Program-made: the position numbers and the translations under genes
Origin: Vibrio sonorensis
GTDB lineage: Bacteria > Pseudomonadota > Gammaproteobacteria > Enterobacterales > Vibrionaceae
Assembly (NCBI RefSeq): GCF_001854765.1
Contig: NZ_LJJE01000060.1
Coordinates: 1-64,000, forward strand
Length of the DNA stretch: 64,000 nucleotides
Direction of reading: 5' to 3'
Shown here: one piece after another, positions 20,956-30,030 of the stretch
Layout: every line of letters begins with the position of its first letter
Numbering within the stretch: the first letter of the stretch is position 1
The notes under the pieces: generated by a model
What the model was told of the DNA's origin: nothing
What the model saw: only the letters and a program-made list of their open reading frames with translations
Databases searched by the model: none

Positions 20956-21219
20956 TTAGTCAAAAAGGCCTAAGTTTTCTTTTGCGTATGCTTCGAAGTC
21001 GTCACAACCGCCAATGTGCTCTTGGTCTACAAAGATCTGCGGCACGGTTTCTACTGGCTTACCAACGGTCTTTTCTAGGTCAGCTTTAGAGATGCCTTCA
21101 GCTTGGATATCAACATAACGGTAGTTGAAGTCATCGCGTTTTTCTTTAAGAGTTTCTGCATGCTCTTTTGCACGAACACAGTATGGGCAAGCAGGGCGGC
21201 CGAAAATAACAACGAACAT
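20956..21219 (-). CDS. grxA: Glutaredoxin 1
   Basis: This 87-residue thioredoxin-fold protein has the redox motif CPYC at residues 11-14, the cis-proline stretch TVPQIFVD and the glutathione-binding GGCDDF. The length and sequence fit GrxA, which uses glutathione to reduce ribonucleotide reductase and other disulfides in the cytosol. AGGAGA-type sequence (GGAGAATTACCCTATG on the minus strand) precedes the ATG. A terminator follows directly and ybjL lies further downstream. OxyR control is known for E. coli grxA; no site was identified here. Confidence 0.96.
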   Translation of the reverse strand: MFVVIFGRPACPYCVRAKEHAETLKEKRDDFNYRYVDIQAEGISKADLEKTVGKPVETVPQIFVDQEHIGGCDDFEAYAKENLGLFD

Positions 21220-21575
21220 AGGGTAATTCTCCTGAATCTGTTAACTGAAGGTGTCGGGCTGGATTCGAAAACGTTAATGCCCTGACGGTCTCCTTTGTTT
21301 GATAGTGTCACTATGCCCGATTGAAGGTAGGAAATAAAGTAGCAATTACCTTTCGTTTTAATAGGTAAAATCTATCGTTCAAAAGCACGGCATTGGGGGT
21401 TAAATATTCGTCAGATGTGGTCTAAGTCGCACAAAGCCCATATTATAGCTAAGGACTTTGTGAGAAGTCGTACTAGCTCAAGTATTTTTTTTCGATCTAG
21501 TAGCAAGCTTGTATAGCAAGGCACACCTTTTTGGCACCGACTATTCGGGGCATAAGTAAAAACAGGGATGGCAGC
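21220..21575. other. 356-bp divergent intergenic region between grxA and the alcohol dehydrogenase
   Basis: No gene is evident. An inverted repeat TTACCT-N11-AGGTAA at 21346-21368 is the only symmetrical element noticed; its role is unknown. Confidence 0.5.
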
Positions 21576-22817
21576 ATGTTTCAATTTATGACCGCAACGC
21601 GCATTGTTTTTGGTGAAGGCGCTTTCCACTCTTCTCTCTCGCAAATCAATCATTACGGATACAGCGTACTTCTTGTTACCGGCCAGTCTACCAAGCGTTG
21701 TGAACCTTTGATTCACTATTTAAAGAGTCAAAAGTTTCGCTATCAGCACGTCGCCATTAAAGGCGAACCCAATATTACGATGATTGAAGAGACGGCGGTA
21801 GTCAGTCGTAAGTTTCAGCCGGATATGGTTATTGCCATGGGTGGGGGAAGCGTTATCGATATGGGTAAGGCTTTGGCCGCCATCGTTCCCAACCAAGGTG
21901 ACGTTTACGATTATGTTGAAGTAGTGGGTAGAGAGGTGCCACTTAAATCTAAGCCGCTGCCTTTTATCGCAATCCCAACGACCGCAGGAACGGGTGCGGA
22001 AGTAACGAAAAACGCGGTACTGCGCTCTGGGCAAGATAAAGTAAAAGTCAGTTTAAGAAGCCCTGATATGGTGGCTGACGTGGCGATAGTCGATCCGACG
22101 TTAACTTATGGTATGAATCGATATTTGTCGGGTAGAGGGGCGATGGACGCTTTTGCTCACCTAATGGAAGCTTATGTATGTGGAGACCCTAATCCCCTGA
22201 CTGATATGATATGCGAGGAGGGTTTGCGCAGGTTAAGTCGCTCTGTTCTTGCAGGATGCTTACACGATGACCATAGTGCCAGAGCCGATCTCGCATTTGC
22301 TGCAATGTTAGGGGGAATGGCGACCACAAATGCTAAGCTAGGGGCTGCTCATGGTTTGGTTTCTGCATTAGGCGGAAAGCTCAACGCTCCGGCGTCGGTA
22401 ATTAAAGCGAGGTTGGCGCCTCATGTCATGTCTGAAAACATTAAAGCGGCAAAAGAACTCGGCAGACAAGATGTTTTGCATCGTTATCAGCGTATCTCCG
22501 CAATAGTGACGGGGCGCAACAACGCTTGTAAAGAAGACGGTGTGCTTTGGATTAAAATGATGTTGGATAAGCTTGAGATCCCCGAGCTTAACCAATTTGG
22601 TGTGTGTTCCACTTCTTTCGAGCAAGTCGCCTCTGACGCATTGATGTCCGTCGCAATTCGTGGCAATCCTATCCCCCTAACCAGTGAGCGCCTTATCGAC
22701 ATTCTCAATCAAGTGTGTCGTTGCCAAGGTGAATGCCAGCAAGTGCTCGATTCCGATTCGGCAATGGACAGCAGCGCGAACTTGGTAAACGAATCAGGTA
22801 TGTTGCAAAGCCAATAA
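21576..22817 (+). CDS. Iron-containing alcohol dehydrogenase
   Basis: This 413-residue group III (iron-dependent) NAD(P)-alcohol dehydrogenase has the dinucleotide-binding GGGSVIDMGKALA and PTTAGTGAEVTKNAV. The metal-binding helices include DAFAHLMEAYV and LGAAHGLVSALG, where the histidines coordinate iron. Substrate cannot be inferred; relatives act on short-chain alcohols, lactaldehyde, butanol or 1,3-propanediol. The preferred start is the ATG at 21576 (MFQFMTATRIVFGEGAF, the family's usual opening) after CAGGGATGG; an upstream in-frame start at 21531 adds 15 atypical residues. It is convergent with hexR, sharing one terminator. Confidence 0.9.
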   Translation: MFQFMTATRIVFGEGAFHSSLSQINHYGYSVLLVTGQSTKRCEPLIHYLKSQKFRYQHVAIKGEPNITMIEETAVVSRKFQPDMVIAMGGGSVIDMGKALAAIVPNQGDVYDYVEVVGREVPLKSKPLPFIAIPTTAGTGAEVTKNAVLRSGQDKVKVSLRSPDMVADVAIVDPTLTYGMNRYLSGRGAMDAFAHLMEAYVCGDPNPLTDMICEEGLRRLSRSVLAGCLHDDHSARADLAFAAMLGGMATTNAKLGAAHGLVSALGGKLNAPASVIKARLAPHVMSENIKAAKELGRQDVLHRYQRISAIVTGRNNACKEDGVLWIKMMLDKLEIPELNQFGVCSTSFEQVASDALMSVAIRGNPIPLTSERLIDILNQVCRCQGECQQVLDSDSAMDSSANLVNESGMLQSQ

Positions 22818-22818
22818 A

Positions 22819-22842
22819 AAACGGAGCCAATTGGCTCCGTTT
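22819..22842. terminator. Bidirectional terminator between the alcohol dehydrogenase and hexR
   Basis: A perfect palindrome AAACGGAGCC-AATT-GGCTCCGTTT with A and T tracts on either side lies between convergent stops. Confidence 0.85.
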
Positions 22843-22863
22843 AACATTGTGGCGAGTGCTCAC

Positions 22864-23718
22864 TTAAAAGTGCGACAACTTGTCGTAGCGCGAGTCTTTC
22901 AACGCATCTTTAACGCGTTTTAGATTTTCGCGGAATCCCGTTCCACGGCGTAGTGTAAAGCCAGTCGCCAGCACATCAATCACCGTCATCTGTACTACGC
23001 GACTTGCCATTGGCATGTATACGTCCGTGTCTTCTGGTACATCTAATGAGATAGATAGAGATGCCGCTTTTTCAAGTGGTGAGTCTTTCGCAGTGATCGC
23101 AATAACCGTTGCGCCATTTTCGCGGGCAAGGTTGGCAATTTCTACTTGGCTCTTAGTTCTACCCGTATGGGAGACAAGTACTATTACGTCATTGTCGGTA
23201 CAGTTAATACAGCTCATGCGCTGCATAACAATATCTTCAAAGCAGGTAATAGGGATATTGAATCGGATAAACTTGTTTTGAGCGTCTTTTGCAACGGCAG
23301 AAGAGGCACCCAATCCAAAAAATGAAATTCGCTTGGCCTGAGTAAGAAGATCCACCGCTCGGTTGACTTGCATTGGGTCTAAGCTGTTTTTAGCAACGTC
23401 CAAACAAGCCATAGTCGATTCGAAAATCTTGTGGGTGTATGCATCAGGGCCATCGTCTTCTTCAACATTGCGGTTTACATATGGCGTGCCATTGGCAAGG
23501 CTTTGCGCCAAGTGCAATTTGAAATCTGGAAAACCTTTGGTATCCAAACGACGACAGAAGCGGTTAACAGTGGGCTCACTTACATCGGCCATTTTAGCCA
23601 GTGTAGCAATACTAGAATGAATAGCAGTTTGCGGAGAAGCCATAATTACTTCCGCTACTTTTCTTTCAGACTTGCTGAAATTTTCTAGATTCTTTTGAAT
23701 TTTTTCTAATGTGTTCAT
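22864..23718 (-). CDS. hexR: RpiR-family regulator HexR
   Basis: This 284-residue protein has an N-terminal RpiR helix-turn-helix (SIATLAKMADVSEPTVNRFCRRL, about 36-58) and a SIS sugar-phosphate-binding domain (FFGLGASSAVAKDAQNKF, VLVSHTGRTKSQVEIA). HexR senses 2-keto-3-deoxy-6-phosphogluconate and controls glycolytic, Entner-Doudoroff and gluconeogenic genes in proteobacteria. The start at 23718 (MNTLEKIQKNLENFSKSERKV) gives the family length; an in-frame extension to 23895 adds residues that look like untranslated sequence. It is transcribed from its own upstream region and convergent with the alcohol dehydrogenase. Confidence 0.93.
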   Translation of the reverse strand: MNTLEKIQKNLENFSKSERKVAEVIMASPQTAIHSSIATLAKMADVSEPTVNRFCRRLDTKGFPDFKLHLAQSLANGTPYVNRNVEEDDGPDAYTHKIFESTMACLDVAKNSLDPMQVNRAVDLLTQAKRISFFGLGASSAVAKDAQNKFIRFNIPITCFEDIVMQRMSCINCTDNDVIVLVSHTGRTKSQVEIANLARENGATVIAITAKDSPLEKAASLSISLDVPEDTDVYMPMASRVVQMTVIDVLATGFTLRRGTGFRENLKRVKDALKDSRYDKLSHF

Positions 23719-24033
23719 AGTGTTCACAGGGGTATAGAGAACAACTCGCTGGTTATACCGAGTGCCTGTAGCACAAGCGGGGAAATCATGTGTTTCCAAA
23801 TGGGCAGCAACTAACCAGCGCCATGGTTCCAGTATAAACCTAACGCAAAGGTTTACAGTAACATTTGTGCTGCTCAATTGATAAGAATATGACAAGCCTC
23901 AAACATTATTTTGGCTAAACTACGGATTTGGTGATGCATATCGGTAAAAATAGCCAAAATTTAAGGATGTTTGATAGATAAATTACATTTCTTAAGAAAG
24001 AAATTTTCAGCCAGTTAGCTCAAACACATATTA
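23719..24033 (-). other. 315-bp gap between panP and hexR
   Basis: This contains the hexR leader and the region past the panP stop. No convincing gene, terminator or HexR-type palindrome was found. Confidence 0.5.
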
Positions 24034-25671
24034 TTAAATAGACTCGGCGAGTTGGTTAATCGCTTCCAATAAGCGTGGTGCTTGACTTGCTATCTCGCGT
24101 TGCTCATCTAAAACGGCTTGTAAAATCTCGTAGCTCGTTAGTGGGTTGGCAAGTACGACTCTAAACACTATGGTGTTGAGCTTGTTGTGCTCGATAGGGT
24201 TTAGACGCGTTCTCGACACAAAAGACTTGCCCGTTTCCCGTTGGCGCTTTTGCACAAACTTAGTTAGCTCATTGAGCTTCTCGTTAAGCTGCGCTTTTTG
24301 CTCAGGATTTGCTTTGCGTAAAGCCTTCTGAACAGGAGCTGGAACATAGCGATAAGTTAACAAGCACAGTTCGGGTTCAGAGATAAGCTCAAAATCGCTT
24401 TGGCTTTTAACTAAATCAGAAAAATAGTGCGCTTTTTCAATGCTTTGATTGATTAATAACTCATAGCCGGGGCGACTAATAATGTGCATAGCCGCGTAGA
24501 CCAGCATCGCCATTCCCGAACGTGAGCCTTCCAAAGTGTGGCTTCCGAGATCTTTTGAGCCTTCGCGAAGAATGTATTGAGCGTGATGTTCAATACACTT
24601 CATTGCGTCGGGGTTTTTAAACAGCACCATTCCGGCACCCATAGGGATGTAGAGCTGCTTGTGTGCGTCGATGGTGACCGAGTCGGCCAGATCAACCCCT
24701 TTGAGTAAGTGACGGTAGCGATTCGACATCAGTGTGGCACCGCCCCAAGCAGCGTCAACGTGGAAGTGGACGTTTTCAGACTGACAAATTTCTGCCATAT
24801 CTTGCAACGGATCGACACTGCCTGTTTCTGTCGTACCAGCGACGCCAACAACGGCAAAAGGTTTAATACTCTGTTGTTTTAGCTCGCGGATTTTATCTCT
24901 TAGCGCGTCTGGACAGATGCGATTGTTGTTATCGGTCTTAACGGCTACTAAGCCTTCTTGTCCTATGCCTAAAACGTCGGCGGCTTTTTTCAACGAATAG
25001 TGTCCGCGTTCTGAAACGAGAACCGCCAACCCTTCATACCCGTAGTGCTTCATGGCTTTTAACAAGCCTTCTTTCTCTACGCCTTTGAAGTTTCCATTCG
25101 CTTTAAGGGCATTGTTTCTCGCAACCCATAGCGCGGTAATGTTGGCTATTGTGCCCCCAGAACAAAATGCCCCCAACGAGTGCTGAGCGCTGTGCATCCA
25201 TTTTTGATAGAAAGAGTCATCTTGAGAGTAAATCAGGCGATGTAGCATGCCTAACACCTGACGCTCTAACGGCGTAAATGCTTTTGACGTTTCGATCTTC
25301 ACCAAGTTCTGGTTAAGGGCGATCATAATCTTGGAAAGCGGCATCAAGAAATAGGGAAGTGCCGACGTCATATGACCGATAAAGCTCGGGGCAGAAGTAT
25401 GAACTGATTGGGCAACTAGCGTATCTAGCAAGTGCTCGGTATGTTCTGAAACAAACTCTGGTTGTTCTGGGATAATGGGGTTTAAAAAGTCTTTTTCGAT
25501 ATCTCTTAGCGGTTTTTCTTCCGCAACGATATGCTCGCGCAAAAACTTATTTAAGTTGCGCGATAACTCTTCTTCCATTTTGGTAAGAGTGGAGTCAGGT
25601 CCTTCTGGAACGGTGAAGATTCGAAGTAAGCTTTCGAAACTCACATCCGCCGTTTTTTGTTCCGATACCAT
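24034..25671 (-). CDS. panP: PLP-dependent aspartate 1-decarboxylase PanP (group II decarboxylase)
   Basis: This 545-residue group II PLP decarboxylase has the PLP-binding lysine K338 in TIDAHKQLYIP, the upstream FHVDAAWGG, and SGGTIANITALWVARN near residue 180. Length and sequence fit the Vibrio protein PanP, an aspartate decarboxylase that makes beta-alanine for pantothenate/CoA in species lacking PanD. Older annotation calls it a putative glutamate decarboxylase, which remains the alternative. It stands alone downstream of a small exported protein whose terminator separates the two. Confidence 0.87.
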   Translation of the reverse strand: MVSEQKTADVSFESLLRIFTVPEGPDSTLTKMEEELSRNLNKFLREHIVAEEKPLRDIEKDFLNPIIPEQPEFVSEHTEHLLDTLVAQSVHTSAPSFIGHMTSALPYFLMPLSKIMIALNQNLVKIETSKAFTPLERQVLGMLHRLIYSQDDSFYQKWMHSAQHSLGAFCSGGTIANITALWVARNNALKANGNFKGVEKEGLLKAMKHYGYEGLAVLVSERGHYSLKKAADVLGIGQEGLVAVKTDNNNRICPDALRDKIRELKQQSIKPFAVVGVAGTTETGSVDPLQDMAEICQSENVHFHVDAAWGGATLMSNRYRHLLKGVDLADSVTIDAHKQLYIPMGAGMVLFKNPDAMKCIEHHAQYILREGSKDLGSHTLEGSRSGMAMLVYAAMHIISRPGYELLINQSIEKAHYFSDLVKSQSDFELISEPELCLLTYRYVPAPVQKALRKANPEQKAQLNEKLNELTKFVQKRQRETGKSFVSRTRLNPIEHNKLNTIVFRVVLANPLTSYEILQAVLDEQREIASQAPRLLEAINQLAESI

Positions 25672-25721
25672 ACAGCTACATTGCTCTAATGATTTTTATT
25701 GCAGGCGGGACAATCTAAACG

Positions 25722-25745
25722 AAAACGGGACCAATGTCCCGTTTT
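25722..25745 (-). terminator. Intrinsic terminator after the 170-residue exported protein
   Basis: A 10-bp stem AAAACGGGAC / GTCCCGTTTT with loop CAAT lies 30 bases past the 25777 stop. It also sits in the leader of panP. Confidence 0.7.
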
Positions 25746-25776
25746 AATTGTCACTGCCATCCTAGTGAGAGGGGGC

Positions 25777-26289
25777 CTATTGGCACTTTATCTCTTCTAA
25801 CTTACTGATTGCACTGTTATATCTTTTAAGTGCGGTATCAATCTTTGTCGGATGACTAAGCAAGTCAGCAAAGGCTGAGCGAAGCTCGTAATTCTGGTGA
25901 TGACGCTTAGATTGACGATCGTTAAAGGTCGTTCTCGCCAGATGTCCTAACTCGTCGCTTCGAGAGGCCAAAACTTTGATGTCTTTTTGCTCTAGTTTTA
26001 ACCAGCCTTCTACAGCTTGAGCAGTCGCCACTTTCGATGGGTCATTCTCTAAGTAGTAATGGACAGCTGCGCGATTCAGTTCAAAGTGATTTTTACGGCC
26101 GTTTAAAAACCATTGGCTCACTTCAGTTAAGTTCGGATCTTGCTCGGCAGTTAAGGCCGTTAAATCTTCGTACCAGTGTAAAGACGCATCAATATACGCG
26201 TCGTATTTCTTGGACAGGCAAGTATTGTCATCTGCTAAGGCAAACGTTGAGGTCGCGCTGAGCATTAGAGCAACAATCATGCGTTTCAT
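25777..26289 (-). CDS. Small periplasmic protein of unknown function
   Basis: This 170-residue protein has a cleavable signal peptide (MKRMIVALMLSATSTFALA). The mature part is helical and charged (ESYDAYIDASLHWYEDL-type sequence, WLKLEQKDIKVLASRSDELGHL), with one Cys near each end that could form a disulfide. No family was recognised. The start at 26289 is preferred because AAGGAA lies 8 bases upstream and the signal peptide begins there; an in-frame ATG six codons earlier has none. The lysO gene lies upstream on the same strand, 97 bases away. Confidence 0.75.
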   Translation of the reverse strand: MKRMIVALMLSATSTFALADDNTCLSKKYDAYIDASLHWYEDLTALTAEQDPNLTEVSQWFLNGRKNHFELNRAAVHYYLENDPSKVATAQAVEGWLKLEQKDIKVLASRSDELGHLARTTFNDRQSKRHHQNYELRSAFADLLSHPTKIDTALKRYNSAISKLEEIKCQ

Positions 26290-26385
26290 AGTATTTCCTT
26301 TTGACATTTATCCCAGTCGCCTTATGGCTATGGCTTTTATAGTAATTCGAAGAATAATAGAGACTTTAGTACAGATTTCTGCGAT

Positions 26386-27291
26386 CTAGCCTGCAAGAGA
26401 GACAAAGAACAGCATCAAGACTGGTACTAAGAGGCTGAGTATAAAACCGCTTACTATCGCTACCGGAACACATCGTACACCACCGGTAGTTTGAATGATT
26501 GGCAGTGTAAAGTCCATCGCTGTGGCACCGGCATAACCAATTGAAGTACACGGTTTTGAACGAATAAAGATAGGAATGAGCACTAAAGCAACAAGCTCTC
26601 TAAGTAGCTCTATCAAAAAGGATGTGCCGCCAAACACTGGGCCAAAAGCATCGCCCATAAGAATACCGGCCAGCGAGTACCAGCCAAACCCCGAAGCCAT
26701 TGCCAAGCCTTGGTAATAGGGAAGTTTCAATATCGCCGCAGCGATTAGGCCGCCAATAAATGAACTGACAATGACAGCTCCAGCGATCAGCATGCCCTGC
26801 TTGTTTATAAGGATCTGCTTTAGGGTGAGACCGCTGTTTCTCAACTGAATACCAATAAAAAACAGTAACAAAAACAGTATCCACTCGCTGGCGGTATCTA
26901 CCCATGACAGGCTGAGGGGCAACAGCAAGCCAGCAACCAATCCTCCACCAACGACAAAAATAAGCTTTAGTGACTCTAATGCCATGCTCGACAGGGGGAG
27001 TTTGCTACTTTTAACGTCGGTTTCGATGGGAAATAGTTTGTCTATGAATGGCAAGACCGCAAGATTGGCGGCGCCTAAACAGAAAAAGAACACCGCGGTG
27101 TACTGTATAATAAGCTGTAGGTTCTGACTTAGGTTGTCTAGTGCAGCAAGGCTCAGTCCCATCAAGGCTAAAATGAGATAAATCAGATGGGAAGTCGCTG
27201 AGTTGATTCGCTCTAACTTCTTTTGGTCTGCAACGGCGATAAAATATCCTGCCACCAGAGGGGCAAAGATAAACAACATCCCTGAAAACAT
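26386..27291 (-). CDS. lysO: LysO/YbjE-family lysine exporter
   Basis: This 301-residue polytopic membrane protein has about eight hydrophobic helices. Conserved features are GGGLVAGLLLPL, FFIGIQLRNSG, ASGFGWYSLAGIL and GYAGATAMDFTLPIIQTTGG, the signature of the DUF340/LysO family. E. coli LysO exports lysine and confers resistance to lysine analogues; ArgP control there is known. No lysine riboswitch was seen in the 31-base gap to the upstream HDOD gene, so the two may be co-transcribed. Confidence 0.92.
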   Translation of the reverse strand: MFSGMLFIFAPLVAGYFIAVADQKKLERINSATSHLIYLILALMGLSLAALDNLSQNLQLIIQYTAVFFFCLGAANLAVLPFIDKLFPIETDVKSSKLPLSSMALESLKLIFVVGGGLVAGLLLPLSLSWVDTASEWILFLLLFFIGIQLRNSGLTLKQILINKQGMLIAGAVIVSSFIGGLIAAAILKLPYYQGLAMASGFGWYSLAGILMGDAFGPVFGGTSFLIELLRELVALVLIPIFIRSKPCTSIGYAGATAMDFTLPIIQTTGGVRCVPVAIVSGFILSLLVPVLMLFFVSLAG

Positions 27292-27322
27292 GTTACTTCC
27301 TGTTGATGGTCACGACCGAAGG

Positions 27323-28243
27323 TTAAAGGCCACTTGCACTGATCACATCGTTAATTTGAGAGTCAAACTCCATATCACTCAAGTTACTGAGCTTATAAAG
27401 AATATCAGCACCAGTCACGTCAAACTCGACTTTGTGTTCATCGATGAGATCATCTTTACGGCGGAACATAAGAATGTGGTTAGCCATTCGAGCGATGTCG
27501 AGATAACTTACGTCATAATCTGAGTTAGCATCTGCATGGTTCATAGACACTTCGATAAAATCGTCGTCGAATCCCCAGTTTGAAAGCACGAGTTTACTTG
27601 CTTGAGCACATTGGCTATTGAAAATTTGCAAAGCGATGTTTTCGTCAAGGTAGTTACCGCGTTCTAGGTAGTAATAGTACTCGTTGACAATGCAGAATAG
27701 TCCAATATCAGCGAGCAAACCTGCCAAAAGAGCTTTGTCCGTTTCAATGTTCCTGTAACGTACATCGCCGCTCTCTTTAAATCCGCGCGCGACCATGACC
27801 ATAGTCGCCGCCAGTTCCCTTGAGTTTGCGGCACTTTCAATCAATATGCGGTTGCACTGGCTACTCATATTGACCGAGTGCTTAAGCTGTTCAATAGCTT
27901 GAGCAGTAACAATATCTCTTACTCTGAGAATACCTAACCTAGAAACGGCAGTTACTAAGTCAGTACACGTGATATTTCTTCGGTTAAATATCACCGAGTT
28001 GGCAACGCGAATAACAATCGCGGCGAGACCGGGGTCTTCCAAAAGACTATCCGCAACATCGGTAACAGACGTGGAATCTTGAGTACAGAGCTTTTGAATT
28101 CGGAGAACAACTTCGGGAATAGGGGGAAGAGAAATTTTGCCCGTACTGATCGATTGTTCGATGAGCTGAGCAAATTCTGATTCGATGCCTTTTATTAGAA
28201 GGTCATTATTTTCTGGAAGCCAATAAAAAGATAGATGATTCAT
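27323..28243 (-). CDS. HDOD-domain signalling protein
   Basis: This 306-residue protein is mainly an HDOD domain (about 35-240), beginning LPPIPEVVLRIQKL and continuing DVADSLLEDPGLAAIVIRVANSVIFN with LLAGLLADIGLF. HDOD proteins resemble HD phosphohydrolases but generally lack the catalytic HD pair, and act in signalling, often with c-di-GMP or chemotaxis systems. The start ATG is preceded by sparse ribosome-binding signal. It reads away from tfoX, with a 372-base divergent region between. Its role is not known. Confidence 0.9.
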   Translation of the reverse strand: MNHLSFYWLPENNDLLIKGIESEFAQLIEQSISTGKISLPPIPEVVLRIQKLCTQDSTSVTDVADSLLEDPGLAAIVIRVANSVIFNRRNITCTDLVTAVSRLGILRVRDIVTAQAIEQLKHSVNMSSQCNRILIESAANSRELAATMVMVARGFKESGDVRYRNIETDKALLAGLLADIGLFCIVNEYYYYLERGNYLDENIALQIFNSQCAQASKLVLSNWGFDDDFIEVSMNHADANSDYDVSYLDIARMANHILMFRRKDDLIDEHKVEFDVTGADILYKLSNLSDMEFDSQINDVISASGL

Positions 28244-28615
28244 ATAATGTGCTGACGTTGCATAACCGTTTTATAGTGTAACTTCGAATGTCTTTGTTAG
28301 GCAAATTATCACTGCAGCAAATTGAATGTATGTCAGTTTATAAAACTGGGTTCGGTTTGGAAATCTTTTTTTGCGCGAAAAAATACCACTGTTTCTGCTT
28401 GTGATTCTGGTCACTAATTGGGGAATTTGAGATCGAAATCATGTGACGAGTGCACGGACTTATTTTGCAACGTTAACTATCATCTCTAGTACTTTAATTC
28501 GATACAACGTCATATTAAAAAATCATTTGTTGGTCGAAGATGTTATTTTTTATCGCTTAAAGCTGCTGGTATCTGGTGATCGTATTAATCGGGGTTATTT
28601 TGATTACAAGGATCA
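28244..28615. other. 372-bp divergent region between the HDOD gene and tfoX
   Basis: It contains a strong CRP-like site at 28397-28418 and a long AT-rich tfoX leader. A 60-codon open frame in the leader (28443-28625) has no ribosome-binding signal and overlaps the tfoX start, so it is not called. Confidence 0.6.
28397..28418. promoter_or_regulatory. CRP-like site upstream of tfoX
   Basis: TGTGA-N6-TCACT (28400-28415) matches the cAMP-CRP consensus TGTGA-N6-TCACA at nine of ten positions. Direct control of tfoX by cAMP-CRP is known in vibrios, which supports the call. It lies about 200 bases before the tfoX start. Confidence 0.7.
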
Positions 28616-29203
28616 ATGGATATGACAGAGCAAATGTTCGTACAATATGTCAGTAAGTTTGGTAACTTTACGAAAAGGTCCATGTTTGGTGGGACAGGTC
28701 TTTTTCAAGAAGATGCTATGTTCTCGCTAATGAGTACCGATAAGGTATTTATCCGCGGTGGTGAACAGCTTGATACACAACTAACTGGCTTAGGGTGCGA
28801 AAAATACAAACATGTCAAAAGACAAACGACAGCGACAGTAAATTACTACGATATTACTAGCCTGTTAGAAAGCAAGCACGATTCGTTGGACAGCATTGTT
28901 CAGCAGTCGATTGAGTTTTCAGTATCAGAACGCAACTTTAAAAAGTCCTCTGCGAATCGCCGTCTACGCGACTTACCCAATATGCAACTCACTCTTGAGC
29001 GTATGGTGAAAAAAGCAGGAGTTGATGATGTTGATACTTTTATGGCACTAGGTGCTTCGGAGGTATTTTCCAAAGTTCGTGAAGCGTATGGCAATGATGT
29101 CGACGTGAAACTACTTTGGAAGTTTGCAGGCGCCATTGATGGCATTCATTGGAAGCTCATCGAAGAGCCGCGTAAACGCCAGTTGCTTGCTGGGTGCCAA
29201 TAG
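28616..29203 (+). CDS. tfoX: Competence regulator TfoX (Sxy)
   Basis: This 195-residue protein has the TfoX N-terminal domain (KRSMFGGTGLFQEDAMF, FIRGGE) and the C-terminal domain (LRDLPNMQLTLERMVKKAGV, FAGAIDGIHWKLI). TfoX is the chitin-induced master switch for natural competence in vibrios and acts with CRP on competence-type promoters. It begins MDM after AAGGATCA, as in V. cholerae. The leader of over 200 bases leaves room for post-transcriptional control; in V. cholerae the sRNA TfoR acts on it, but its site was not searched for here. Confidence 0.94.
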   Translation: MDMTEQMFVQYVSKFGNFTKRSMFGGTGLFQEDAMFSLMSTDKVFIRGGEQLDTQLTGLGCEKYKHVKRQTTATVNYYDITSLLESKHDSLDSIVQQSIEFSVSERNFKKSSANRRLRDLPNMQLTLERMVKKAGVDDVDTFMALGASEVFSKVREAYGNDVDVKLLWKFAGAIDGIHWKLIEEPRKRQLLAGCQ

Positions 29204-29253
29204 CATTGACTTTTGATACTGCCTTTTCTTAGTCACTTTGCTTAATTGAGCAC

Positions 29254-29287
29254 AAAAAACCGAGGTTTAATCACCTCGGTTTTTTTA
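29254..29287. terminator. Bidirectional terminator between tfoX and the outer-membrane protein gene
   Basis: AAAAAACCGAGGT / ACCTCGGTTTTTT with loop TTAATC lies between two convergent stops. Confidence 0.88.
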
Positions 29288-29304
29288 CATCAGATGCGTC
29301 AGTA

Positions 29305-29853
29305 TTACAGCTTAAAACGCGTGGTGAACATCAACTGGTCACCATAGAAGTCGTTAAAGCGCGCTTCTGCACCAATTGAGAACAGCTCTGTAGAATGGAA
29401 ACGGCCGTAGATGGAAGCTGTCCACTCGTCGTCATCATTGATAGAAACGTAACCGCCTTTACCGCCAACTTCTAGCTGTGGACCTAACCATTGACGTACA
29501 CCAAGGTTGAGTTCCATTCCTGTATCTGTCCCCTTGGCTGCACCGTCATCAACTAGACGGAAAAGCATTTCGCCGGTGAGGTCAGCCCAGTTGTTAATAG
29601 GGGCGTGGAAACCAAAACCGATACCAGTGTCGTAATCACCTTCAAACTCAGAGTCAGCTCGTCCAATGAGGTGAGCATTAGGGTGAATAGATTTACTGAA
29701 AGCAGCACCAAAGGTTACTGGGCTAGCACCAATTCTTGCCTCAACGTAATCGTAGCTAAAGTTGCTCATTACTGAAGGGCTGTTCGGATCGGTTTCTGCC
29801 AAAGTTTGGCCTGACAAAAGCAAAAGCGCTGTCGCTAAAATTGTTTTACGCAT
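29305..29853 (-). CDS. Predicted outer-membrane beta-barrel protein
   Basis: The 182-residue protein has a signal peptide (MRKTILATALLLLSGQTLA, cleaved before ETD). The mature part alternates aromatic/hydrophobic and polar residues in short strands (for example YDTGIGFGFHAPI, DLTGEMLFRLV, EVGGKGGYVSI, DEWTASIYGRF) and ends MFTTRFKL with a strand-like terminus. This is the look of an 8-stranded small barrel. No specific family was recognised; adhesion or transport roles cannot be inferred. Confidence 0.82.
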   Translation of the reverse strand: MRKTILATALLLLSGQTLAETDPNSPSVMSNFSYDYVEARIGASPVTFGAAFSKSIHPNAHLIGRADSEFEGDYDTGIGFGFHAPINNWADLTGEMLFRLVDDGAAKGTDTGMELNLGVRQWLGPQLEVGGKGGYVSINDDDEWTASIYGRFHSTELFSIGAEARFNDFYGDQLMFTTRFKL

Positions 29854-30030
29854 AAGGACGGTTAACCTATACCTTGTTAGTTTCCTTGGTCTAAAACGCG
29901 AAAAAAGCGTCGTGACAATGATTTACGACATCATAATACATCTGAAGTTAGAGTCACCTACAAATGTCATTCTTTTGTCGAATTGTTTGAACTATGCAAG
30001 CCGTGTACCAATTCAATGAAAGTTTCGGTC

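Noticed and set aside
23719..24033. HexR autoregulatory site
   Set aside because: No sequence close to the TGTAAT...ATTACA type palindrome was found in the hexR leader.
28443..28625. A 60-codon open frame in the tfoX leader
   Set aside because: No ribosome-binding signal, and it overlaps the tfoX start; the leader is better explained as regulatory sequence.
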